Source: Bacillota bacterium (GTDB lineage: Bacteria > Bacillota > Bacilli > Bacillales > Cytobacillaceae). From it: a stretch of DNA of 6,652 nucleotides. Shown here piece after piece: positions 1-5,898 of the stretch (within the stretch, counting starts at the first letter, position 1; every line of letters starts with the position of its first letter). The stretch covers positions 1-6,652 of the forward strand of contig JAEWDX010000246.1 of the NCBI GenBank assembly GCA_023389895.1, given 5' to 3'. The notes beneath the pieces are model-generated. The model was given only the letters and a program-made list of their open reading frames with translations, was not told the origin of the DNA and did not search any database. A program made the position numbers and the translations under genes.

Positions 1-132
1 TGGTGCCATGAACATCAAAGGATACTTTCCGGTAAATTCGTTTATCACCTCCTCATATTTATTTCGCGAAGCAACAGAAAGAGTAAAATATATGAGAATA
101 CAAATAAAAAATAGCACTCCGTAAACAACCAA
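1..132 (-). CDS. tadC: Tad pilus platform protein TadC, N-terminal fragment (runs off the left edge)
   Basis: Only the first 44 codons are in the window. The frame reads from a TTG at 132-130 to base 1 without a stop. The peptide begins LVVYGVLFFICILIYF, a membrane helix at about residues 3-18, followed by a charged stretch (SRNKYEEVINEFTGKYP). One N-terminal helix before a polar region is how TadC-type proteins (second T2SSF-domain platform subunit) commonly start. The name rests mainly on position: it follows tadB with 7 bases between, as in most tad loci. The start is the only start-like codon between an upstream in-frame stop and the hydrophobic segment. An AAGG lies about 12 nt upstream, slightly far. 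The conserved T2SSF domain lies outside the window, so identity cannot be confirmed from residues. Confidence 0.72.
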   Translation of the reverse strand, partial: MVVYGVLFFICILIYFTLSVASRNKYEEVINEFTGKYPLMFMAP

Positions 133-139
133 TTTTCGC

Positions 140-1081
140 TCACACCTTAATATTCATAATTCGTTGACTTAGCCAAAAGGACAAAATTAGCAAGGCCAAA
201 CAAAATGTCATGATGATCGGACCTACGCTTCCCCATTCATATAAAGGAGCCAAATAATCACCTGAACTATACTTTAACAACGCAATCATACCAATTGGCA
301 TTACAGAAAGAACTCTTGATTCAAACTTTTTTTGCGCAACCATAACCTGGACTTCTTGCTTAATGTCAATTTTCTCACTTATGACGTCTGCTGTTCTCCG
401 GATAACTTCGACTAAATTACCACCAGTACGTTTACATGTCATGAAAATATCGGAAAAATTAATAATATCCTCTATGTCAGAGCGAATAGCGAAGTCTTGA
501 ATCGCTCTTTCAATCGTCTCTCCGTTTTCAACACGGCGATTAATGATCTCGAATTCTCGAATAATATGTGTATTTGGATCGGGATATAGAAATTTAAGAT
601 CATTTACAACTTCTATAAAGCTATTTTCAATCGATCTTCCTGCAGCTAACGAGGATGAAAGTGAAGAAATCGCTTCTTTAAATTGTACTGCCAGCTTTTC
701 TTTCCTTTTTTCCAGCAATTTCTTTCTTTGTATTCTCGGATAGAAAAAGCCAAATGCTGTTACTATGAGTGCGATAATAATATTTTCGTAAAATAAATAG
801 CCTATAAAGAACAAGACAGCCATTGATGTAATCAAATAAAAGAGATATTCTTTCAAGCTTAAATGATATTTAGAATAATCAATTAAATGCCCTTCTACCT
901 TTCTTATCCTATTCCTAGCAATTTCTTCTTTTCTTTCTACCACTTTTTGTACTAATACACTTTTATTAGCAGCTTTCTTTCCTTCTATTACTCCATCCTT
1001 TTTCTTTTTGCGATGATTCAAGAAGAAATAACCACCAAATATTACAGGGAGTAGCAAGAGGATCCACATATCTTGATTCAT
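140..1081 (-). CDS. tadB: Tad pilus inner-membrane platform protein TadB (T2SSF domain)
   Basis: Predicted 313-residue polytopic membrane protein of the TadB family, which pairs with TadC as the platform that the TadA ATPase drives during Flp pilus assembly. Visible order: membrane helix at about 6-22, a very basic linker (NHRKKKKDG), two helices at about 79-98 and 100-114, a cytoplasmic T2SSF (GspF-like) domain at about 133-257, then helices at about 257-270 and 285-304. The T2SSF region shows the family-like SSLAAGRSIENSF and a later CKRTGGNLVEVI. The length is normal for TadB. An ATG five codons upstream (1096) is possible, but GGGTGAT at 1094-1088 precedes the ATG at 1081 and little that looks like a ribosome site precedes 1096, so 1081 is chosen. 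It follows tadA by 40 bases and precedes tadC by 7, consistent with one operon. Confidence 0.9.
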   Translation of the reverse strand: MNQDMWILLLLPVIFGGYFFLNHRKKKKDGVIEGKKAANKSVLVQKVVERKEEIARNRIRKVEGHLIDYSKYHLSLKEYLFYLITSMAVLFFIGYLFYENIIIALIVTAFGFFYPRIQRKKLLEKRKEKLAVQFKEAISSLSSSLAAGRSIENSFIEVVNDLKFLYPDPNTHIIREFEIINRRVENGETIERAIQDFAIRSDIEDIINFSDIFMTCKRTGGNLVEVIRRTADVISEKIDIKQEVQVMVAQKKFESRVLSVMPIGMIALLKYSSGDYLAPLYEWGSVGPIIMTFCLALLILSFWLSQRIMNIKV

Positions 1082-1087
1082 TCGTTC

Positions 1088-1094
1088 ATCACCC
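1088..1094 (-). promoter_or_regulatory. Ribosome binding site deciding the tadB start
   Basis: GGGTGAT matches the 3' part of the ideal Bacillus Shine-Dalgarno sequence (GGAGGTGAT). It leaves about 10 nt from its GG to the ATG at 1081. It overlaps the upstream in-frame ATG at 1096-1094, which makes that codon the less likely start. Confidence 0.5.
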
Positions 1095-1121
1095 ATTCAT
1101 TTTTTGTTCTCTCAAACGATT

Positions 1122-2363
1122 TCACATGATTGAATTACTTTCTGAATAAATTCCTGCCTGTTTTAATTTTGAAACAGATTTGAGCTTATTTTCTGTAGGA
1201 AGTAAATGTCCAATAATCTCCCCTGTAGGACTCTCACCTTCCTCTACAAATTCGTATAATTGGTTAAGTTGTATTTCTCCTTCCGCTATCCCCACTAACT
1301 CACAAATAGAGACAACTTTCCGGGAATTATCTCTTAGCCTAGATAAGTGAACCATGATATCAACAGCTGAATTAATTTGCTGTCGAATGACCTGAATAGG
1401 CAAGCTTGCACCACTTAAAACCATTGTTTCCAAACGGCTTAGCATATCTTTCGTTGAATTGGCATGTCCTGTTGAAAGGGACCCATCATGACCTGTATTC
1501 ATGGCCTGAAGCATATCTAATGCCTCTCCTCCCCGAACCTCTCCAACAATAATCCGATTTGGCCGCATTCGAAGCGAAGTTTTTATAAGATCACGAATCG
1601 TAATTTGGCCTTTACCTTCTGTGTTTGCATTACGAGTTTCCAAGCTTACGATATTTGGAACATTCTTAATTTGAAGTTCAGCTGAATCTTCAATTGTGAT
1701 AATACGCTCTTGAGTCGGTATAAAATTTGAAAGTACATTTAAAAAAGTAGTTTTACCTGAACCCGTTCCTCCGCCTATGAATATATTGTATTTTGCAATA
1801 ACCAAATCTCGTAGAAACGAAGCAGCTTCTTCTGTAATTGCTCTTTTAGAAATTAAATCTTCGATCGCTAGAGGCTTTTCTGGGAATTTTCTTATTGTCA
1901 TGACTGGTCCCTTTAAAGCAAGTGGCGGCAACACAACGTTCACCCTTGAGCCATCATGTAATCTTGCATCAACGATTGGCGATGATTCATTTACTACTCG
2001 ATTGACTTTTGACACGATTGCTTGGATAATGTCTTCTAGTTTCTGCTGACTTTCAAACTCAATATCGACTTTAGAAACTTCTCCATCACGCTCAATAAAG
2101 ATTTCCTGATGATTATTTACCATAATTTCAGTGATTGATTTATCGTCAATTAACGGTTGAAGCACATCGTATCCTCGAAAGGCATGGAAGGTTCTTTCAA
2201 CTAGCCATTTAATTTGTTCCGAATTCATCCGATTCGTTTGTGCGGCTTCAAACACCGCTGTTTCGACGTATTCTAAGAGTTCTTCATTTGGTATTGAGTG
2301 CATTAGATCCAATGTCTCGCGAAGCTTTTGAATAATATCCTTTACAATCCTATCCTCAATCAA
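1122..2363 (-). CDS. tadA: Tad pilus secretion ATPase TadA (CpaF family)
   Basis: A 413-residue hexameric-type secretion ATPase of the CpaF/TadA branch of the VirB11/GspE superfamily. It hydrolyses ATP on the cytoplasmic face and powers Flp pilin extrusion through TadB/TadC. Motifs seen: Walker A GGGTGSGKTT at 197-206 (K204, T205); Asp-box acidic pair E225-D226 in ITIEDSAEL; Walker B region RPNRIIVGEVRGGE at 267-280 with catalytic-type E275; His box TGHDGSLSTGHANS at 290-303 with H292 and H300. The CpaF-type N-terminal domain includes IVDARLHDGSRVN at 130-142. All key residues are present, so it should be active. The start is TTG: AGGTAGGTG lies upstream with ideal spacing and no ATG fits. 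The start overlaps the end of tadZ by 8 bases, indicating translational coupling. Length is usual for the family. Confidence 0.95.
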   Translation of the reverse strand: MIEDRIVKDIIQKLRETLDLMHSIPNEELLEYVETAVFEAAQTNRMNSEQIKWLVERTFHAFRGYDVLQPLIDDKSITEIMVNNHQEIFIERDGEVSKVDIEFESQQKLEDIIQAIVSKVNRVVNESSPIVDARLHDGSRVNVVLPPLALKGPVMTIRKFPEKPLAIEDLISKRAITEEAASFLRDLVIAKYNIFIGGGTGSGKTTFLNVLSNFIPTQERIITIEDSAELQIKNVPNIVSLETRNANTEGKGQITIRDLIKTSLRMRPNRIIVGEVRGGEALDMLQAMNTGHDGSLSTGHANSTKDMLSRLETMVLSGASLPIQVIRQQINSAVDIMVHLSRLRDNSRKVVSICELVGIAEGEIQLNQLYEFVEEGESPTGEIIGHLLPTENKLKSVSKLKQAGIYSESNSIM

Positions 2364-3477
2364 TCGTCACACCTACCTGATTCCTCACAACGATATCTTC
2401 AGTAACCGCAAGTAGCTCTTGGGTAAATAGCGGATGGTAGAATACTTGCTGCGGATCAACTACTTGTGACCACTCTAGGATGTTTGGCAAATATCCCATG
2501 ATCGGCAGATTATACTTATGGTAATCACTAGGAAATTGGCCAATAAAACGATTCATGACAAAAATAACCTTCTCTGCTAAATTATGTTCAGTACCTATTA
2601 CATCATCCAGTCTGTCAAGCATTGCAGACGTTTTATGGAAGCTTTGGAGGTCGTTATTTAGCAGCCAAATGATTTGATTGCTTTCCTCAAATGCAGCTAC
2701 ATTACGCTCGTGAAGAGAACTATCAAGATCAATTAATATGTAATCGTATTGCCCCGTTTCTATAAGTGCTTGAATGAGTGTCTTAATCTCTTCTTTGGTA
2801 ATTGACATCATTTCATCTGGACAAGGTGGTATGTCTAAATAGTCTACTTTCGAAGCATCATCAAATTTCTTCAACGCCTCGACTTTCCGTAGCAGCTGAT
2901 CAGGTCTTGCCTTTAAATAATAGAGAATTTGTAATGAAGGAGGATCTCCTTGCGAACGAAAATAGAGTGACGTCGTATTTAATAATTCTAGATTTAAATA
3001 AAAAACCTTAAACCCCTTTAGTGCCAATTGTCTGCTCATATTGACAGAAACTGTTGTTTTTCCCGTACCACCAACAGGTGAAAATATCGAAATCACTTTT
3101 GTCTTAATTCCTTTACGTGCTAGCCCCGAAAAGCTTGAATAATTTTCATAATAAATCGAGAGAATGGATGACAACATTTTATTTAAAGGCTGGTATTTTA
3201 ATACCGCATAGAAGCCTTCCTCCGTTTTCCCCTCAATTTCCTGTAAAAAAACGACCATGCTTTTTTCACTTTGAAACATTTCATCTTTATACAATCCTGG
3301 TTGAACTAACAAAATGTCATAGGACTGTTCAGATGTTATGAAATGTTTCATACTCTCGCTACTTGAAAAAAGCTTAATATCAAATTTTGAATTTAAATTC
3401 GAGGATATTATGTACTCATTAAAAGATTTCAGAAATAGAGAATCAGAATCTAAAACAATAAGTTGTAGCTTTTTCAA
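2356..3477 (-). CDS. tadZ: Tad pilus localisation protein TadZ (CpaE-like): receiver-like domain plus MinD/ParA-type ATPase
   Basis: A protein of about 373 residues with two domains. Residues 1-115 resemble a response-regulator receiver: acidic D10/D12 and a K94-containing last strand (YAVLKYQP) are kept. At the usual phospho-Asp position after strand 3 (DILLVQP) there is V58, so it is probably a pseudo-receiver. Residues 127-373 form a MinD/ParA-like ATPase with P-loop FSPVGGTGKTT (K140, T141) and YDYILIDLDSS (D250, D252). The deviant Walker A lysine normally before GG is Val (V135), and the usual acidic strand motif reads FYLNLEL (N162). In known tad systems TadZ/CpaE places the assembly machine, often at a pole. 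It is the first gene of the operon and overlaps tadA. Start is uncertain: TTG 3489, GTG 3486 and ATG 3483 lack a good ribosome site, while GGTGAT at 3487-3482 is well spaced for TTG 3477 (MKKLQLIVLDSD), chosen here. Confidence 0.87.
   Translation of the reverse strand: MKKLQLIVLDSDSLFLKSFNEYIISSNLNSKFDIKLFSSSESMKHFITSEQSYDILLVQPGLYKDEMFQSEKSMVVFLQEIEGKTEEGFYAVLKYQPLNKMLSSILSIYYENYSSFSGLARKGIKTKVISIFSPVGGTGKTTVSVNMSRQLALKGFKVFYLNLELLNTTSLYFRSQGDPPSLQILYYLKARPDQLLRKVEALKKFDDASKVDYLDIPPCPDEMMSITKEEIKTLIQALIETGQYDYILIDLDSSLHERNVAAFEESNQIIWLLNNDLQSFHKTSAMLDRLDDVIGTEHNLAEKVIFVMNRFIGQFPSDYHKYNLPIMGYLPNILEWSQVVDPQQVFYHPLFTQELLAVTEDIVVRNQVGVTID
2370..2378 (-). promoter_or_regulatory. Ribosome binding site for the TTG start of tadA
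   Basis: AGGTAGGTG lies inside the last codons of tadZ, with 8 nt from its second GG to the TTG at 2363-2361. It is the reason for accepting a non-ATG start and the 8-base overlap with tadZ. Confidence 0.6.
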
Positions 3478-3481
3478 AAAC

Positions 3482-3487
3482 ATCACC
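3482..3487 (-). promoter_or_regulatory. Possible ribosome binding site for tadZ
   Basis: GGTGAT pairs fully with the 3' end of Bacillus-type 16S rRNA. It places 8 nt between its GG and a TTG at 3477-3475. It covers the alternative ATG at 3483-3481, so the two starts compete. If the ATG is used, tadZ has essentially no Shine-Dalgarno sequence. Confidence 0.4.
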
Positions 3488-3524
3488 AACTTTTGATTTA
3501 TTTGTCGTTGCTAGATTAAGTGAA

Positions 3525-3639
3525 ACTTCCATCAGAGTGGGTTTTCTTTATCGCCACTTTGAACTTTTGGTTTCCTCAACTTCTGGAAGTAGTGCCCAGT
3601 CCCAACACGATTCAAGTTGGGACCTAGGGAGCTTACTAC
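3525..3639 (-). promoter_or_regulatory. Inverted-repeat block, candidate structured leader of the tad operon
   Basis: A compact, GC-richer block within otherwise AT-rich intergenic DNA, lying between the predicted tad promoter and tadZ. Hairpin A (3589-3639) has arms GTAGT/ACTAC (3589-3593, 3635-3639), CCC/GGG (3595-3597, 3627-3629) and a perfect GTCCCAAC/GTTGGGAC (3599-3606, 3616-3623) with a 9-nt loop. Hairpin B pairs 3533-3540 with 3554-3561: AGTGG/CCACT core, extended with one pair that is G-U only on the plus strand. ACTTCCA (3525-3531) and TGGAAGT (3584-3590) can close a larger stem around B. That stem shares two bases with hairpin A, so the two partly exclude each other. No U-run follows on the minus strand, so it is not a simple terminator. 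I do not recognise it as a known riboswitch. It could be a leader, a small RNA on either strand, or an intergenic repeat. Confidence 0.5.
3599..3623. repeat. Perfect 8-bp inverted repeat with 9-nt loop
   Basis: GTCCCAAC at 3599-3606 and GTTGGGAC at 3616-3623 are exact reverse complements around ACGATTCAA. This is the strongest stem in the intergenic region and the core of the larger hairpin 3589-3639. Being perfect, it would fold equally in RNA from either strand. Confidence 0.85.
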
Positions 3640-3707
3640 CTTTTAATCTGCGATGAAAATACAGATTAATAATATATACATACCGTTTATACTACTCAGA
3701 ATATATC

Positions 3708-3724
3708 GAATAAACATTTTATTC
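3708..3724. promoter_or_regulatory. Palindrome overlapping the tad promoter -10, candidate operator
   Basis: GAATAAA (3708-3714) and TTTATTC (3718-3724) are perfect inverted arms around a 3-base centre. They cover the predicted -10 box (3716-3721) and the expected start point. The right arm is also part of a tandem direct repeat, ATTTTATTC at 3716-3724 and again at 3725-3733, which runs into the promoter spacer. The position suits a repressor site. The sequence is AT-rich, so chance is a real alternative. Confidence 0.4.
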
Positions 3725-3744
3725 ATTTTATTCAATGGTTTCAA
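3716..3744 (-). promoter_or_regulatory. Sigma-A-like promoter for the tad operon
   Basis: On the minus strand TTGAAA (3744-3739) is followed by a 17-base spacer and TAAAAT (3721-3716), each five of six to consensus. It is the best-spaced pair found upstream of tadZ and predicts transcription starting near 3709. That gives an untranslated leader of about 230 nt containing the inverted-repeat block at 3525-3639. Confidence 0.55.
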
Positions 3745-4146
3745 AATAATTGGTATTTGTCAAGGTGTTTTCCGCATATTACCATTTTTCTACTATATTA
3801 TTTTTGGAACTAATTTACCATTTTTCTCTATTCGTTGTTTTTTCTATACACACTTTGTTAACGTAAGTATTCAGACCCATGTTATACTGATATATAAAAA
3901 TTCCTTTTTATGACCTTTCGCATGAAATCTTCTACAATAGTCGCTAACAATACTTTTTCTTCATATTCACTTACTTTTCTTATCCCATATCTTCCTACGA
4001 GCATATGATGTATCTACACATCTAATAAAATCGGAAAGAAAATTCATAAATATTTTTCTTATTAAAAATTTAGTATTATTTGTTGTGCTCCTAATTTAAT
4101 TGATCATCTGTAAAAAACTACCTTGTAAAATAATAACATATCACCA
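3745..4146. other. AT-rich intergenic stretch with no convincing gene
   Basis: Very AT-rich DNA rich in T runs, between the tad promoter and the control region of the TcaA-like gene. Short open frames exist on both strands but none has a ribosome site. An extended -10-like TGTTATACT at 3880-3888 on the plus strand lacks a matching -35. ATAAAAA/TTTTTAT at 3894-3911 is an A/T-only inverted repeat of little weight. No RNA gene or mobile-element end is recognised. Confidence 0.6.
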
Positions 4147-4165
4147 GATAATAATTACCATTATT
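4147..4165. promoter_or_regulatory. Fur-box-like sequence
   Basis: The 19 bases match the classical Fur consensus (GATAATGATTATCATTATC) at 16 positions, differing at positions 7, 12 and 19. It contains a 6-bp inverted repeat, AATAAT/ATTATT. Against the 7-1-7 form (TGATAAT-N-ATTATCA) 12 of 14 positions match, better than to the related PerR motif. It lies just upstream of the predicted -35 of the TcaA-like gene. The AT-rich background raises the odds of a chance match, and the neighbouring gene has no obvious iron role. Confidence 0.35.
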
Positions 4166-4172
4166 TTGTTCT

Positions 4173-4202
4173 ATTACATTTATAATCCATTTATAGTATA
4201 AT
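4173..4202 (+). promoter_or_regulatory. Probable sigma-A promoter of the TcaA-like gene
   Basis: ATTACA (4173-4178, four of six to the -35 consensus), an 18-base spacer and a perfect TATAAT (4197-4202). Transcription would begin near 4209, leaving a leader of about 140 nt. CATTTATA occurs twice here (4177-4184 and 4188-4195) at an 11-bp period. In such AT-rich DNA other weak pairs exist, for example TTTAGT-17-TAATAT closer to the gene, so the choice is tentative. Confidence 0.35.
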
Positions 4203-4335
4203 TAATTAATATTTGTGGTTGACTACAATTTTTAGAATTTTTCGTCCTCTATGTCTATTAAATAATGTTGTTGATTTTTGAGTTAATTTAGTTTCTCTTT
4301 TATGCACATTAATATTTATAAAAATTTCAAAAAAC

Positions 4336-4341
4336 AGGAGG
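4336..4341 (+). promoter_or_regulatory. Ribosome binding site of the TcaA-like gene
   Basis: A full AGGAGG lies 7 nt before the ATG at 4349. This fixes the start and indicates efficient translation. Confidence 0.9.
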
Positions 4342-4348
4342 ATTTTCG

Positions 4349-5773
4349 ATGAATTGTGAAAAATGTAACACTCTTTTTCGAGTAGGGGCTGGATTTTGTT
4401 CCAAATGTGGTGCACCTGCAGGAGAAATCCAATCTGAAACACGTCAGAAACCACACTTATCCAAAAAATTAGTAGCCATTTTATGTTCAATTGCTGCATT
4501 AGTTTTAATATTTGTGGTTCTATACATAGTTGGATCAAAATCCTTCTCTCCCGAAAAGACAGTAGAGGCCTTTAAGGAAGCGGTTAATAAAAAGGACGTC
4601 AATAAGATCTCTTCACTTATACAATCAACTACATCCGATTGGGCGTTTAAGAAAACGGATGCACACCTACTAATAGCGTATTTACATGAACATCAAAATG
4701 ATAAAGAGCAATTGTTCAAAAGACTAGATACAGAAGCAGCACAATTTTTCGAGGAAAAACCGAGTTATCTCTTTAATGATGAGCCTTTTACAGCAATATC
4801 TTTAAAACAAACAGGTAAGAAATGGTTATTTTTCCGTAACTACTCTTTAGCAATGGCTCCTGTTGAAATCATTATTAGAGTAAATAAAGACAATGCACGG
4901 ATTTTTATTGATGGAAATGAAGTGGAGGCAAACACGAAAGAAGATAAGGAGCGTTCATATGGACCCTTATCGATCGGAACACATGAACTTAAGGTTATAC
5001 TGCCAGGAAAATATATTGATGCCGAGGAAAGTAAAGAGATTGTTTTATATGAAGTAGATTCTAATGAAATCTACGAAACTTTTGACATTCACGCGAGTGT
5101 AGTAAATGCAACCACATTTTATAATGATACAAGACTCTACATCAATGGAGATAAAACAGATGTAATACTTGGAAATACACGTGAGGAGATCGGAATGCTC
5201 CCATTAGATGGCAGTGTCACGTTTAAATTAGAAAAAGAATTTCCTTGGGGAATTGCAACTTCAGATGAATATGTTGTGGAAGATAAATCTTTGAATTTGG
5301 ATCAATTTGTTGTTATCCCCTCTGAAAAGCGTAAAGAGCTGATGGATATGTTAAATGAGAACTGGAAGCAGCATACAGAGGCCTTGCAGACTGCAGACAC
5401 TTCGAAAATGACGCTCGTTCCTGAAAAATATAAAGAAAAAGTTAAACGTGAAGCAATCAAGCTCCAAGGAATGTCGGAAAAATATATCGCTACCTTCACA
5501 AAGGCTCGTTATGAAGTTGATTCATTAAAAACCCCTGTATATAAGGAGGAAAAAAATCGTTATGAATTGAAAGTGGAAGCCGAATACACACTTCTCGAAC
5601 CACAACTACATAACTATTGTCTATTAAGGGACGGAGATTATGCCTTAACTACCTATTATATGACCCTTTATTATGATGAAACATCAAATGAATGGAAAAT
5701 TGAAGACTTAAAAGACGGAAGCTTTTTCTTTAATGAAAACCATGAGATAGAAACATTTAATTTCGAGAAATAG
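4349..5773 (+). CDS. TcaA/YvbJ-like zinc-ribbon membrane protein with large extracellular region
   Basis: A 474-residue protein, close in length and layout to Staphylococcus TcaA (about 460 residues, tied to glycopeptide response) and related to Bacillus YvbJ-type proteins. An N-terminal zinc ribbon has C3-x2-C6 and C17-x2-C20. A basic linker leads to one membrane helix at about 41-62, and the remaining roughly 410 residues should lie outside the cell. The extracellular part starts with SPEKTVEAFKEAVNKKDV (about 67-84), as in TcaA. Then come two beta-rich segments, the first (about 171-250) containing ARIFIDGNEVE and a GPLSIGTHELKV motif like PEGA-type domains, and a C-terminal NTF2-like module at about 325-465 ending in a YDETSNEWKIEDL strand. 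There is no cleavable signal peptide. It forms a single-gene unit with its own promoter and terminator. An envelope-stress or sensory role is inferred from family members; the ligand is unknown. The family call is by architecture, not alignment. Confidence 0.85.
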   Translation: MNCEKCNTLFRVGAGFCSKCGAPAGEIQSETRQKPHLSKKLVAILCSIAALVLIFVVLYIVGSKSFSPEKTVEAFKEAVNKKDVNKISSLIQSTTSDWAFKKTDAHLLIAYLHEHQNDKEQLFKRLDTEAAQFFEEKPSYLFNDEPFTAISLKQTGKKWLFFRNYSLAMAPVEIIIRVNKDNARIFIDGNEVEANTKEDKERSYGPLSIGTHELKVILPGKYIDAEESKEIVLYEVDSNEIYETFDIHASVVNATTFYNDTRLYINGDKTDVILGNTREEIGMLPLDGSVTFKLEKEFPWGIATSDEYVVEDKSLNLDQFVVIPSEKRKELMDMLNENWKQHTEALQTADTSKMTLVPEKYKEKVKREAIKLQGMSEKYIATFTKARYEVDSLKTPVYKEEKNRYELKVEAEYTLLEPQLHNYCLLRDGDYALTTYYMTLYYDETSNEWKIEDLKDGSFFFNENHEIETFNFEK

Positions 5774-5781
5774 TACTATTA

Positions 5782-5818
5782 ATGGACAGCTCTCATGTTA
5801 TGAGACTGTCCATTTTTT
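5782..5818 (+). terminator. Rho-independent terminator after the TcaA-like gene
   Basis: ATGGACAG (5782-5789) pairs with CTGTCCAT (5806-5813). TCTCAT (5791-5796) pairs with ATGAGA (5800-5805) around a GTT loop, with a single bulged C at 5790. Six Ts (5813-5818) follow. It begins 8 bases after the stop codon. On the minus strand the stem is followed by TAATAGTACT rather than a T-run, so it should serve the convergent transporter gene only weakly. Confidence 0.93.
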
Positions 5819-5898
5819 CATTTAATAGATTAATAAAAATAAGTACACAAGCTTCCATTCCTGCTCTTCTCGTTACCTCTTTCTACTTTAGCAGGTTT

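Noticed and set aside
3525..3639. Assignment of the inverted-repeat block to a known riboswitch, T-box, 6S, SRP or RNase P RNA
   Set aside because: None of the conserved cores I know for these families is present on either strand.
3880..3888. Extended -10-like TGTTATACT on the plus strand
   Set aside because: No -35 at a usable distance (TTGTTA is 22 bases away), and no gene begins within 450 bases.
3653..3913. 86-codon plus-strand frame encoding a hydrophobic peptide
   Set aside because: No ribosome site before the ATG. Its Phe/Ile/Tyr-rich composition simply reflects T-rich DNA, and it overlaps the predicted tad promoter on the other strand.
4206..4538. 110-codon minus-strand frame overlapping the start of the TcaA-like gene
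   Set aside because: It lies antisense to a well-supported coding start with an AGGAGG site, has no good ribosome site and no family features.
5860..5895. CCTGCT/AGCAGG inverted repeat after the transporter stop, as a terminator
   Set aside because: Only 6 bp with a 24-base loop and no T-run on the minus strand.
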